Assembly: GCA_002304925.1 (NCBI GenBank)
Contig: DBPT01000005.1
Location: forward strand, 118,193-182,192
Source of the DNA: Prolixibacteraceae bacterium UBA1413
Lineage (GTDB): Bacteria; Bacteroidota; Bacteroidia; Bacteroidales; Prolixibacteraceae
Length of the DNA stretch: 64,000 bases
Direction of reading: 5' to 3'
Below are positions 36,700 to 45,397 of the stretch, one piece after another (the first letter of the stretch is position 1; each line of letters starts with the position of its first letter). The notes under the pieces were generated by a model. It saw only the letters and a program-made list of their open reading frames with translations, searched no databases and had not been told where the DNA came from. The translations under genes and the position numbers were made by a program.

Positions 36700-36931
36700 G
36701 TTGCTGGTAACCGCAAAAAAAGTATGGTATGAGAATGGTATGGTCTGTATTCTCATTCAGGATGGACGCGAAATCAGGTTTCCTTCCACTTTAAATAAAA
36801 GACTTAAAAATGCCTCCAGGTCACAACTGGAAAATATAGAAATTATTTGCGGCGGAACAGGATTACACTGGCCTGAACTTGATGAAGACCTTTCAATTGT
36901 TGGCATCATGGAAGGCCGTTTTGGACAATAG
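36680..36931 (+). CDS. DUF2442 domain protein
   Basis: Small protein of 83 residues with the DUF2442 signature: 'GREIRFPSTLNKRLKNASRS' in the middle, then LHWPELDEDLSIVGIMEG at the C-terminus. The start could be the ATG at 36680 or the one at 36689 (MVAEL), which overlaps the stop of the decayed DUF4160 gene. Genes of this family usually follow a DUF4160 gene, and the two are small, mobile and patchily distributed. Here the upstream partner is broken while this one remains open. Molecular function is unknown. Confidence 0.82.
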   Translation: MKYMVAELLVTAKKVWYENGMVCILIQDGREIRFPSTLNKRLKNASRSQLENIEIICGGTGLHWPELDEDLSIVGIMEGRFGQ

Positions 36932-36977
36932 CAAGATCTGATCTTTAGGTTCCCTATCAACTACTAAATATTTCAAC

Positions 36978-38432
36978 ATGCGTTCATTTTCCGATTTAGC
37001 TCCACAGCCTCTGTGGAACTATTTTTCTGAAATTCTGAAAGTCCCCCGTCCTTCCAAAAAAGAAGAGCGGATGATCGCCTGGCTACTGGAGTTTGCCGCT
37101 TCCCATGGACTGGAAGCCAAACGGGATGATGCCGGCAACGTATTGATTTCCAAGCCGGCAGTTCCAGGGAGGGAAAAGGCTCCCGTGGTGGTCCTCCAGA
37201 CCCACATGGACATGGTGTGTGAAAAAAACAGCGACACGGCGTTTGATTTCGACAAGGATCCCATCGAAGGGGTGATCGGCAGGGAATGGGTTTCGGCCAA
37301 TGGGACCACGCTGGGGGCCGACGATGGCATTGGCATTGCCGCCCAGCTGGCCGTGCTGACTTCCGCAGAGATCAGGCACGGCGCCCTCGAATGCCTGATT
37401 ACCGTCGACGAGGAGACCGGACTTACCGGGGCCAACGCCCTGCAACCGGGATTTCTCACCGGCAGGATCCTGCTGAACCTTGACTCGGAAGATGAAGGCG
37501 AGATCTTTATCGGATGTGCCGGGGGCATCGATACCCTGGCGGTATTCCGCTATTCTGAAGAAAGCGTACCTGACGGACACCTGGCGCTGAAACTTAAGGT
37601 GTCGGGGCTGACCGGGGGCCACTCAGGTGATGACATCCACAAGGGACTGGGGAATGCCAACAAGATCCTGTCCCGTTTTCTTTGGCAGGCCCGCGCAAAA
37701 CAGGGGATTTCCCTGGCTGAATTCGATGGGGGCAATTTGCGGAATGCCATTGCCCGGGAAGCCCACGCCGTCATCACCCTCCCTGCGAACCTCAAAAGCC
37801 AGCTTACGGCCGATTTCGAAGCCTACGCCGACTTGGTAAAGTTCGAATTTGAAAAAACGGAACCTGCCCTGTCGCTAACCTGGGAGAGTATACCCCCACC
37901 GCGGTCGGTGATCGACTCCCCGACTTTACACAACCTGCTGAATGCGCTGACGGCCTGCCCGCACGGCGTCCTGGAATGGAGTACCCGCATGCCCGGCATG
38001 GTGGAAACCTCCACCAACCTGGCCTCGGTGAAATTCCCCGGCAACGGGAAAATCGTGGTCACCACCAGTCAGCGCAGTGAGATCGACAGCCGCAAGGCCA
38101 TGGCTGCCGCTATGGTTGAGTCGGTATTCGAACTGGCAGGTGCCACAGTCACCCATTCCGACGGGTATCCCGGATGGGCTCCCAATCCGGAGTCTGACAT
38201 CCTGAAAATCTCCGTAGACTCCTACCGCAGGCTTTTCAACACGGAACCCATCGTCCGATCCATCCACGCAGGCCTCGAATGCGGCCTCTTCCTGGAGAAA
38301 TATCCCGACCTCGACATGATCTCCATCGGGCCTACCATCAAGGGAGCCCACTCCCCCGGAGAAAGGATCAACATCGAAACCACGGAGAAATTCTGGAAAC
38401 ACCTGGTCGATATCCTGGAAAAAGTGGAATAA
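36978..38432 (+). CDS. pepD: Aminoacyl-histidine dipeptidase (PepD, M20C)
   Basis: Zinc dipeptidase of 484 residues that splits Xaa-His and other dipeptides. The metal and catalytic motifs are in order: LQTHMDMV (His and catalytic Asp), GADDGIGIA (bridging Asp), TVDEETGLTGA (catalytic Glu and ligand), NLDSEDEGEIFIGCAGG, the lid segment TGGHSGDDIHKGLGNANK, and the C-terminal IHAGLECGLF with GAHSPGER. It lies 46 bases after the DUF2442 gene but is probably unrelated to it. Confidence 0.96.
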   Translation: MRSFSDLAPQPLWNYFSEILKVPRPSKKEERMIAWLLEFAASHGLEAKRDDAGNVLISKPAVPGREKAPVVVLQTHMDMVCEKNSDTAFDFDKDPIEGVIGREWVSANGTTLGADDGIGIAAQLAVLTSAEIRHGALECLITVDEETGLTGANALQPGFLTGRILLNLDSEDEGEIFIGCAGGIDTLAVFRYSEESVPDGHLALKLKVSGLTGGHSGDDIHKGLGNANKILSRFLWQARAKQGISLAEFDGGNLRNAIAREAHAVITLPANLKSQLTADFEAYADLVKFEFEKTEPALSLTWESIPPPRSVIDSPTLHNLLNALTACPHGVLEWSTRMPGMVETSTNLASVKFPGNGKIVVTTSQRSEIDSRKAMAAAMVESVFELAGATVTHSDGYPGWAPNPESDILKISVDSYRRLFNTEPIVRSIHAGLECGLFLEKYPDLDMISIGPTIKGAHSPGERINIETTEKFWKHLVDILEKVE

Positions 38433-38584
38433 TCCTATCCCCGCCTGGTCAGCCGGGAATTACGATACAGAATCCCTGACCCGGGAGCGGCAAGGCAGAC
38501 AAAGAGAGTTCCCTGAAGGAGAAGCCAAAAGGAAAGGTTTAATAGCGCACAACATAAACATAAAAAATAAAACGATATAATCTT

Positions 38585-39673
38585 ATGAACCCGGTGAATG
38601 TCGGTTTTTTGGGGGCCGGGGGAATCGCCCGCGCCCATGTATATGCCCTTCAGTCGCTCCGGTTTTACTATCCTGATACCCCTGAAATCAGGCTGGTTTC
38701 CGTCTGTTCGGCACGGAAAGAAAGCCGGGAGGCTTTTGCCGGGGCGTATGGCTTTGCCAGGGCAGAATCGTTCGAAGCGTTCAACGCAGCCGCCGACATC
38801 GATACCCTCTTTATCCTGGGTCCCAACCACACCCATTTCGCCCATTTTAAGGCAGCCCTGGGTAGGCCCGGGGTTAAAAGAATATACCTTGAGAAACCGG
38901 TATGTTCTTCACTAGCAGAGGAGAAGGAGATGGCACAGATTGCCGCAGGATCGGACAAGCAGGTACAGGTGGGTTTTCAGTATCTGCAGACCCCGGCGGT
39001 CAGAGAAGCCCTCTCCTACTGGAGATCAGGAGTGTTGGGTTCACCAATCCATTTTGACCTGAAATACTACCACGGCGACTATCTTCACAAGAGTTACCGC
39101 GACAAACGGAAAAGCCGGCTCACAGCGGCTCCCGACGGAGGGGCAATGGCCGACCTGGGATCGCATGGGCTAAGCCTGCTCACTGCCTTTTTGGGGGAAG
39201 GACTTCAAATGGTTCATGCCCTGCAGGCGGGCAGTTTTCACGAAGTACCTGAAGGATCAGACCTCTTCTCCTCGGTGTCGCTGGTCGATCCCCGGACACG
39301 TGCAGCCGGGCACCTGTCGGCAAGCCGAATCACCTCTGGTTCGGGAGACCTCGTTTACCTTGAGATCTTTGCCGAAAAGGGCGCTCTCCGCTACTCTTCC
39401 CAAACTCCCGACTTTTTTGAATATTATACGGAGGCGGAAGGAGCCTGGGTTCGCCGGCCTGTGGGCAGCAACTACCCGGGAATTTCCTCCTTTCCCTCGG
39501 GACATGTGCCTGCGGGATGGCTCCGCTCCCTGGTCCATGCCCATTACCTCTTCCTGGGGGGAGACGACCCCGGTGCCTTTATCCCCACCCTTGGGCACGG
39601 CCTCGAAGTTCAGCGGTTGGTACGCGAAACAGCAATTCATCTTGAAAAATACAGACAAATCCTGCGGAAATGA
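38585..39673 (+). CDS. Gfo/Idh/MocA-family oxidoreductase
   Basis: NAD(P)-dependent sugar or inositol dehydrogenase-like protein of 362 residues. A Rossmann fold opens at residue 5 (NVGFLGAGGIARAHVYAL), and the family catalytic lysine motif appears as YLEKPVCSS. The C-terminal alpha/beta domain contains ADLGSHGLSLLTAFL. The stop overlaps the malQ start by four bases (ATGA, 39670-39673), so the two are co-translated. The pairing with a glucanotransferase hints at alpha-glucan or related sugar metabolism, but the substrate is unknown. Confidence 0.88.
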   Translation: MNPVNVGFLGAGGIARAHVYALQSLRFYYPDTPEIRLVSVCSARKESREAFAGAYGFARAESFEAFNAAADIDTLFILGPNHTHFAHFKAALGRPGVKRIYLEKPVCSSLAEEKEMAQIAAGSDKQVQVGFQYLQTPAVREALSYWRSGVLGSPIHFDLKYYHGDYLHKSYRDKRKSRLTAAPDGGAMADLGSHGLSLLTAFLGEGLQMVHALQAGSFHEVPEGSDLFSSVSLVDPRTRAAGHLSASRITSGSGDLVYLEIFAEKGALRYSSQTPDFFEYYTEAEGAWVRRPVGSNYPGISSFPSGHVPAGWLRSLVHAHYLFLGGDDPGAFIPTLGHGLEVQRLVRETAIHLEKYRQILRK

Positions 39674-41160
39674 TCAAAAGAAACAGCGGCATTCTCCTTC
39701 ACATCACCTCCCTGCCGGGACGTGAAGGCATAGGCACCATGGGCAAAAACGCCTTTGCCTGGATCGACTTCCTCAGGGAGACAAGCCAGCAGTTGTGGCA
39801 GATCCTCCCCCTGGGTCCCGTGGCCTACGGCAACTGCCCCTACCAGTGTTATTCGGCTTTCGCCGGAAACCCCCTGCTGATTGACCTTCACCAGCTCGGC
39901 GAGGAAGGCGTTCTGGAAAAAACGGATCTTCAGAATATCCCCCGCTTTGACATCCGCCAGGTGGATTTTGGCAAGGTCACCCGCTGGAAGATGCCCCTGC
40001 TGAAAAAGGCTTTCCTGGGGTTCCGCGACGACGAAAGGAAACGCTATGAAGGGGAATATGCCCGCTTTTGCGACGAACACAACTGGTGGCTCGCTGACTA
40101 CGCCCTCTTCATGGCTATCAGGGAAGCATTAGAAGGACAACCCTGGAACAACTGGCCTGAAGGGATCAAACGAAGGGAACCTGCGGCCATGAATCGTTAT
40201 CGTGAAGAGCTGGGCGACACCGTGGCTTTTCATTATTTTCTGCAATTTTTCTTCTTCCGCCAGTGGTATGCCCTGCGTGAGTATGCCCGGCAAAACGGCG
40301 TCACGATCATCGGCGACGTGCCGCTTTATGTGGCCGGCAACAGCGTCGACGTGTGGGCCAACACCGGAATTTTCCTCCTCGACAGGGATCTCAATCCGCT
40401 GAAAGTCGCGGGTGTTCCCCCCGACTATTTCAGCACCACGGGACAGTTATGGGGTTCTCCCGTATATGACTGGGAGAGCCTCCGCCGGCAGGAATACCAC
40501 TGGTGGCTGGCGCGGATCCATTTCAACCTCCGGATGTTCGACCAGGTCAGAATCGACCATTTCCGCGGACTGGAAGCCTTTTGGTCGGTACCTGTAGGAG
40601 AAGAAACAGCCATCCACGGAGAATGGGTCACCGCAAAAGGATCTGAAATGCTCGAAATCCTCCGGAAACAACTGGGATCCTTCCCCCTGATCGCCGAAGA
40701 CCTGGGAACCATCACCCCGGAAGTGGAACAGCTCCGCGACCGCTTCAACATGCCGGGAATGAAGGTCCTCCAGTTCGCCTTCAACTCCGATGAAGCCAAC
40801 GAACACCTTCCCCATAATTTCCCGGTCAATGCCGTGGTCTACACGGGAACCCACGATAACGACACCGCCTGGGGATGGCTCCATGCCGCCCCGGAAAAGG
40901 AGAAGAAATTCGCTATGAAATACCTTAAGAATTATCCGTGGCGACCGGTTTGGGGACTCATTGAGATGGCCTGGGCATCAGTGGCCTGCAAGGCGGTGAC
41001 TCCCCTTCAGGACCTTCTGGAACTTGGCGCTGAATCCCGCATGAACATCCCCGGAATCGCACAGGGCAACTGGGGATGGCGCTTCCGCTGGGATCAGATC
41101 AGGGGCAAACACCGCAGGTTCCTCAGGGAAATCACCGGAAAATACAATAGAACAGCCTGA
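39670..41160 (+). CDS. malQ: 4-alpha-glucanotransferase (amylomaltase), GH77
   Basis: Transfers alpha-1,4-glucan segments between maltooligosaccharides in the cytoplasm. At 496 residues it is the compact type without N-terminal carbohydrate-binding domains; Bacteroidota also often have a longer form. Motifs are ILLHITSLPGREGIGTMG at the N-terminus, PYQCYSAFAGNP, the nucleophile Asp in RIDHFRGLEAFW, the acid/base Glu in IAEDLGTITPEV, and GTHDNDTAWGW. It is co-translated with the upstream oxidoreductase and converges on the NUDIX gene 7 bases away. Confidence 0.95.
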   Translation: MIKRNSGILLHITSLPGREGIGTMGKNAFAWIDFLRETSQQLWQILPLGPVAYGNCPYQCYSAFAGNPLLIDLHQLGEEGVLEKTDLQNIPRFDIRQVDFGKVTRWKMPLLKKAFLGFRDDERKRYEGEYARFCDEHNWWLADYALFMAIREALEGQPWNNWPEGIKRREPAAMNRYREELGDTVAFHYFLQFFFFRQWYALREYARQNGVTIIGDVPLYVAGNSVDVWANTGIFLLDRDLNPLKVAGVPPDYFSTTGQLWGSPVYDWESLRRQEYHWWLARIHFNLRMFDQVRIDHFRGLEAFWSVPVGEETAIHGEWVTAKGSEMLEILRKQLGSFPLIAEDLGTITPEVEQLRDRFNMPGMKVLQFAFNSDEANEHLPHNFPVNAVVYTGTHDNDTAWGWLHAAPEKEKKFAMKYLKNYPWRPVWGLIEMAWASVACKAVTPLQDLLELGAESRMNIPGIAQGNWGWRFRWDQIRGKHRRFLREITGKYNRTA

Positions 41161-41167
41161 GACAACC

Positions 41168-41602
41168 TCAGCCTTTGCCTTGTTTTGAGAGGAATAGATC
41201 GACGATTTCCCGGTGGTCGAACGCCAGCCGGGGAAGGTCGCTTACCGGGAACCAGCGGGCTTCAGCAGCATCGTCCCCGCCGCGGGCAGTTTCCGCTTCA
41301 GGGATCAGGGCGTAAAACACCACGCTGATGGTCCGGTGACGCGGGTCCCTATCGGGAGCGTCAAACACCCGGAACTGCTCCATGGCAGGCAACCGCAGTC
41401 CGGTCTCCTCCTCCAGTTCCCTGAGACAGGCAGTCTGAAGAGTCTCCTCCATATCTACAAATCCGCCTGGCAAGGCCCACCAACCCTTGAAAGGATCCTT
41501 CCCCCTGCGCACCAGCAGAAGCTGACGTTCCGCAGCAGTCCCCGACATCACGAGAGCATCGACGGTGAGCGCCGGACGGGGATATGTATACGAAAAAAGC
41601 AT
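41168..41602 (-). CDS. NUDIX hydrolase
   Basis: Small hydrolase of 144 residues with a complete NUDIX box (GGFVDMEETLQTACLRELEEE followed by TGL), including the REEE metal-binding helix. The preceding RRGKDPFKGWWALPGG is typical of the ADP-ribose/NADH/8-oxo-dGTP pyrophosphatase-like subgroup. Substrate is not predictable. It is the last gene of a minus-strand operon with the NlpC/P60 peptidase and a 30-residue membrane peptide; the peptide stop is six bases before this start. Confidence 0.92.
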   Translation of the reverse strand: MLFSYTYPRPALTVDALVMSGTAAERQLLLVRRGKDPFKGWWALPGGFVDMEETLQTACLRELEEETGLRLPAMEQFRVFDAPDRDPRHRTISVVFYALIPEAETARGGDDAAEARWFPVSDLPRLAFDHREIVDLFLSKQGKG

Positions 41603-41608
41603 GACCGT

Positions 41609-41701
41609 CTATTTCTCCTTTTTGTTCCAGTAACGCAGCATCACGATCACCAAAGCGGCCACAATCAGTAGGAAAATCAACAGTTCGGTCCGTTCAATCA
41701 T
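41609..41701 (-). CDS. 30-residue single-pass membrane peptide
   Basis: This short open frame encodes MIERTELLIFLLIVAALVIV then MLRYWNKKEK. It has an acidic N-terminus, one hydrophobic helix of about 17 residues (7-23) and a basic tail, which fits a small inner-membrane protein with its tail in the cytoplasm. Its ATG overlaps the stop of the NlpC/P60 gene by four bases (ATGA, 41698-41701), and its own stop is six bases before the NUDIX start. That spacing argues for translation, since without it the operon would have a 95-base hole. No family is recognised. Confidence 0.65.
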   Translation of the reverse strand: MIERTELLIFLLIVAALVIVMLRYWNKKEK

Positions 41702-42483
41702 GGCAGAATTTTTTTCATCACCCTCATTTTGTGCGTATATCGTCGGGTATCCACGTTAAAGATACCAAACTGGTCGACATTGTCAATCCTGACTTTTCCC
41801 GAGGCATGGATTATTTTATTTCTTTTCCACATAATGCCGACATGGATGATGTTTCCCTCGTCATCGTCAAAGAAAGCCAGGTCGCCGGGTTGGGTTTCCT
41901 CAACGAAACTGAGGGCTGTTCCCAGCAACACCTGCTGACTGGCATCCCGTGGGATGGAGATGCCCGCCATTTTATAAATGATCTGCGTAAAACCGCTGCA
42001 GTCAATGCCGAACGGACTTCTTCCTCCCCAAAGATAGGGGGCATTGAAAAATTTCAGCGCCTGGTTGATAACGAATCCCCTGATATCTTTTATCTTCCCA
42101 TAGCTTACGGCCCCGGTCATCCTCAACACCTGATCATCCAGTGAAAACTGCCGGAGATAAGGACGCCATAGCGGAAGGGTGCTTCCTGCCACCAGCATAA
42201 GGTTTTGTTCCCGGGTTACGGGAACCAGGCTGAAAATATCAGTCGTGACCGCACAAGGGGCATTTCTGAGTTTTTCATAACGCCTTTGCGAAACAGGAGT
42301 TCCCATTTTTTGGTCTATCCAACCCCGATAACCATCAAAAGCCAGTTCAACGTGCTGCCATCCAGGAAGATACTCCAATACCTCGTAAAGCTCTCCGTAC
42401 AGAATCTGCGTTACCATTTCGCTTCTCTCCGATGGTTCAGTGCGGACAGGAATTAAACTTAATCCCGAAATTCCAAAGTTCAT
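41698..42483 (-). CDS. NlpC/P60-family (C40) cell-wall peptidase with SH3-like domains
   Basis: Cysteine peptidase of 261 residues that probably cleaves peptidoglycan stem peptides. N-terminal SH3-like segments (about 5-60 and 75-125) precede the NlpC/P60 domain. The catalytic Cys162 is in FGIDCSGFTQIIYKM, and the catalytic His lies in GNIIHVGIMW. The layout resembles the gamma-D-glutamyl-L-diamino acid endopeptidases of Bacteroides with bacterial SH3 domains. No signal peptide is evident (MNFGISGLSLIPVRTE), so it may act on recycled muropeptides in the cytoplasm. It heads a three-gene operon and is divergent from the 7TM-HD gene 83 bases away. Confidence 0.9.
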   Translation of the reverse strand: MNFGISGLSLIPVRTEPSERSEMVTQILYGELYEVLEYLPGWQHVELAFDGYRGWIDQKMGTPVSQRRYEKLRNAPCAVTTDIFSLVPVTREQNLMLVAGSTLPLWRPYLRQFSLDDQVLRMTGAVSYGKIKDIRGFVINQALKFFNAPYLWGGRSPFGIDCSGFTQIIYKMAGISIPRDASQQVLLGTALSFVEETQPGDLAFFDDDEGNIIHVGIMWKRNKIIHASGKVRIDNVDQFGIFNVDTRRYTHKMRVMKKILP

Positions 42484-42566
42484 GAAAAAATAGTTATTTT
42501 AGGAAATCAAATATAGGGTTTCCTGATTTGATTCTGCTGCGCTAATGATTATTGAATCCGGAAATT

Positions 42567-44642
42567 ATGAAAACTTTTAGACAAAAGGTAGCTGATTATT
42601 CTCAAATCATTTACCGGGTGATTGTTTTTGTGGTGGCAGCCATCCTGCTTCATCAGATTCTTCCGTCAGAACCCCGGTTTAAATATGAGTATCAGTTGGG
42701 CGCCCCGTGGAAACACGACAACCTGGTGGCTCCCTTTGACTTTGCTGTTTTGAAATCCAGCAGCGAAATAGAAACGGAGAAGAAAGAGATCACCAGGAAT
42801 TTTGCCCCCTATTTCATCAGGGACACCATGGTTGCATCCAGGATGGTCTCTGGACTGTTGACTGATCTGGAATCGCTCATTCCTGCCGACTACTCCAGGC
42901 GGGAGGAGGTGACCGTAAATTTGACCAACGCCATTGACAAGATTTATTCAGCGGGTATTCTCACCTCTTCACCCCAATCGATCAGCATCTTAACAGGAAA
43001 GTCCGACATTTCGCAGGTTACCGGCAACCTGGTTGAAAAAATCCCCGTAAGTACACTTTTCTCAGAAAAAAACGCATATAATTTATTTGCCGCCGAGGTT
43101 GACGGAATCAGGGAGAAGTATCCCGGGATCGCACATTACCTGAGTAACCTTGATCCGGGAAAATACATCAGGAGCAATCTGAGGTACGATGAGAATTACA
43201 CCCGTGAGGAGTTGCAACAACTCGAGGCCAGTGTTTCAGGGGCACGGGGAATGATCCAGGAAGGGGAAAAGATCATCCTGGAAGGTGAAATTATTGACGA
43301 TGCCAGATTCCAGGTTCTGGAATCCCTGAAAAATAGCTATGAGATAAGAAAAGGGGAAGGGATCAACAGCCGGTTGGTTTCCATCGGTAAAATGGGGCTG
43401 ATACTGGTGTTCCTTACCTTGCTTTTCAGCTACATGTACACCTATAAGAATTTCATCCTCAAGGATTCCCGGAAACTCACCTTCCTGATCATGTTTATTG
43501 TCCTGGTCGTTTTTCTGGCCATGGTGATCAATTCATTCGAAGGATTGCACATCTACATGTTTCCCCTGGCCATTCTTCCCGTCGTGATACGCACTTTTTA
43601 TGATCCACGGACGGCGATCTTCACACTGATCGTGACGTCTTTGCTTATTGGGTTTTATGCCCCGAACAACTATGAGTTCGTCCTTCTGGAAGTATCGGCC
43701 GGGATGATCGCCGTTTTCAGCCTGAACAAAATGCACCGGCGGGTTCATGTGGTGGTGGCCTCCCTGCTGGTAGCTCTCACCTATGCCGTGGTTTTTACAG
43801 TGGTCACCCTGATCCAGGAAGGGACACTGGCCAATTACAATGTCAGAATGCTGCAGTGGTTCGCATGGAGCAGCATCCTAGTCCTGGTCGTTTACCCGCT
43901 TATTTTTATTTTTGAAAAACTTTTCGGTTTTGTTTCCGATGTTACGCTGATCGAACTGTCCAACACCAACCAGCCCCTTTTGAGAAAGCTTGCAGAAGAA
44001 GCACCCGGCACCCTGCAGCATTCCCTGCAAATCGCAAACCTTGCCGAGGAGGTTATCCTGAAAATCGGCGGCAATCCATTCCTGGTACGTGCTGGAGCTC
44101 TGTACCACGACATCGGCAAAGCCGCACAACCCAACTTTTTTATCGAAAATCAGGAGATCGGCATGAATCCGCATGACCAGATGAGTTATGTGAAAAGCGC
44201 CGAAATTATTATCGACCACGTCCGTAATGGCATCAGGACCGCCAAGAAATACAGGTTGCCCGAAAGCATCATGGAATTTATCGCCAGTCACCACGGAACG
44301 TCAAAAGCAAAATATTTCTATTTAAAACAGCAACAGGAGAATCCCGCTGAAGCATTGAACGAAAAAGATTTTGCCTATCCCGGGCCTCTTCCCCGTTCGC
44401 GCGAAGCTGCCGTGGTCATGCTGGTCGACGGAATCGAAGCCGCCTCAAGGAGCATGAAGGAAAAAACCTATGATAACCTGAAAATCCTGATTGACAATAT
44501 GATAGACCAAAAGATGCGGGAACGTCAACTTGACAACTCAGAGCTGACGTTCGCCGAATTGGATAAAATCAAGGAGATCCTGCTGCGGAAACTGGTCAAC
44601 ATCTACCATGTCAGGATTGAATACCCCCAGGAAACGAAATAA
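42567..44642 (+). CDS. 7TM-HD phosphodiesterase (PgpH/YqfF-like, HDIG domain)
   Basis: Membrane phosphodiesterase of 691 residues; the family hydrolyses cyclic di-AMP in Firmicutes. I take the ATG at 42567 (MKTFRQKV) rather than an in-frame TTG upstream. A first membrane helix (about 13-33) is followed by the extracytoplasmic 7TMR-HDED domain (to about 280), a block of seven helices (about 282-460) and a C-terminal HD domain with LQHSLQIANLAEEV, ALYHDIGKAAQP and the second-metal region FIASHHGTSKAKYF. The signalling nucleotide is inferred from the family. It is divergent from the NlpC/P60 operon. Confidence 0.92.
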   Translation: MKTFRQKVADYSQIIYRVIVFVVAAILLHQILPSEPRFKYEYQLGAPWKHDNLVAPFDFAVLKSSSEIETEKKEITRNFAPYFIRDTMVASRMVSGLLTDLESLIPADYSRREEVTVNLTNAIDKIYSAGILTSSPQSISILTGKSDISQVTGNLVEKIPVSTLFSEKNAYNLFAAEVDGIREKYPGIAHYLSNLDPGKYIRSNLRYDENYTREELQQLEASVSGARGMIQEGEKIILEGEIIDDARFQVLESLKNSYEIRKGEGINSRLVSIGKMGLILVFLTLLFSYMYTYKNFILKDSRKLTFLIMFIVLVVFLAMVINSFEGLHIYMFPLAILPVVIRTFYDPRTAIFTLIVTSLLIGFYAPNNYEFVLLEVSAGMIAVFSLNKMHRRVHVVVASLLVALTYAVVFTVVTLIQEGTLANYNVRMLQWFAWSSILVLVVYPLIFIFEKLFGFVSDVTLIELSNTNQPLLRKLAEEAPGTLQHSLQIANLAEEVILKIGGNPFLVRAGALYHDIGKAAQPNFFIENQEIGMNPHDQMSYVKSAEIIIDHVRNGIRTAKKYRLPESIMEFIASHHGTSKAKYFYLKQQQENPAEALNEKDFAYPGPLPRSREAAVVMLVDGIEAASRSMKEKTYDNLKILIDNMIDQKMRERQLDNSELTFAELDKIKEILLRKLVNIYHVRIEYPQETK

Positions 44643-44702
44643 ATCATACCTCCTGCCGGGAAACAATAGCGGGAGATCTCCCCGGAACAGGACGAGAGCC
44701 AA

Positions 44703-44860
44703 TTGAAACTCCCCGGCGCAAAGCGGACAGGGAAACGAATCCTGGAAAACCGGGATGAGTTCGACGGGTTTCAGCACCGGATCAGCCATAAGCAGAGACC
44801 AGGCATTAATGCTTACCTGGCACAAAGAACGGATGTAGTCAATGCGCTCGCCGGAATTCA
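44703..44860 (-). repeat. 158-bp repeat, copy 2 (minus orientation)
   Basis: Reverse complement of 21286-21443 with four substitutions and no gaps. It lies between the 7TM-HD gene and a small lipoprotein gene. The shared frame is open from about 44866 down to a stop inside the 7TM-HD antisense, with the zinc-knuckle-like FPCPLCAGEFQ retained. Outside the 158 bases the two flanks are unrelated. A 12-bp palindrome, GGGAGATCTCCC, lies at about 44671-44682, outside the repeat. Confidence 0.75.
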
Positions 44861-44870
44861 GTAACGCTCC

Positions 44871-45299
44871 CTACTCTCTTTTGATATATTTCGTTTCTTC
44901 CCTGCGGAAGGAATCAATTGCCATCGAAGATTCCTGTCCGTTCCTGAGGAAATACAAACGGTCCTCTCCTTCCGCCGGCTCCGAACGGTCCTGTAAAACC
45001 GACCCGGGAAAATTAAGGAATGCTTCCAGCCTGACGAATCCCGGCCCCACATACGCGGTGACCGGAATTCTGCGGTTCCGGAAAACCAGGGATTCAAAAC
45101 AAATTTCTTCACGAACCCTATCGATGGTCAGTTCTATCCGGGTTCCCCTTTCAGTCTCATCCACAAACCAGGCGTAATAAAATGCATCGGCTATCCTGAA
45201 CGGATCGCTTTTCCCCTGCTTCATTGCACAGCAACCCGATACAATTATCAAAAACAACATAAAATATACAGGGATTTTGGAAGAATTAGAATTTATCAT
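44871..45299 (-). CDS. Hypothetical lipoprotein
   Basis: Unrecognised 142-residue protein with a clear type II signal: a short polar start, a hydrophobic core (about 10-20) and the lipobox VSGC with Cys23. The mature part is small, with an apparent beta-rich body (RIELTIDRVREEICFESLVFR, then VTAYVGPGFVRLEAFL) and a basic C-terminus ending in REETKYIKRE. It is divergent from the S41 peptidase gene and not obviously in an operon. Function unknown. Confidence 0.7.
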   Translation of the reverse strand: MINSNSSKIPVYFMLFLIIVSGCCAMKQGKSDPFRIADAFYYAWFVDETERGTRIELTIDRVREEICFESLVFRNRRIPVTAYVGPGFVRLEAFLNFPGSVLQDRSEPAEGEDRLYFLRNGQESSMAIDSFRREETKYIKRE

Positions 45300-45363
45300 T
45301 GTACTATCTTGTTAATATCATTTTCACCATCAAAACAAAAACCAAATCTAACCGTTTTTATAT

Positions 45364-45371
45364 TAAATTTG
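45364..45371 (+). promoter_or_regulatory. Candidate -7 promoter element of the S41 peptidase gene
   Basis: TAAATTTG matches the Bacteroidota primary sigma -7 consensus TAnnTTTG exactly and sits 27 bases before the ATG, in an AT-rich divergent region. No good -33 TTG is visible at the usual spacing. Confidence 0.55.
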
Positions 45372-45397
45372 CGGAAAAATAAAAAATAAGTACACGC

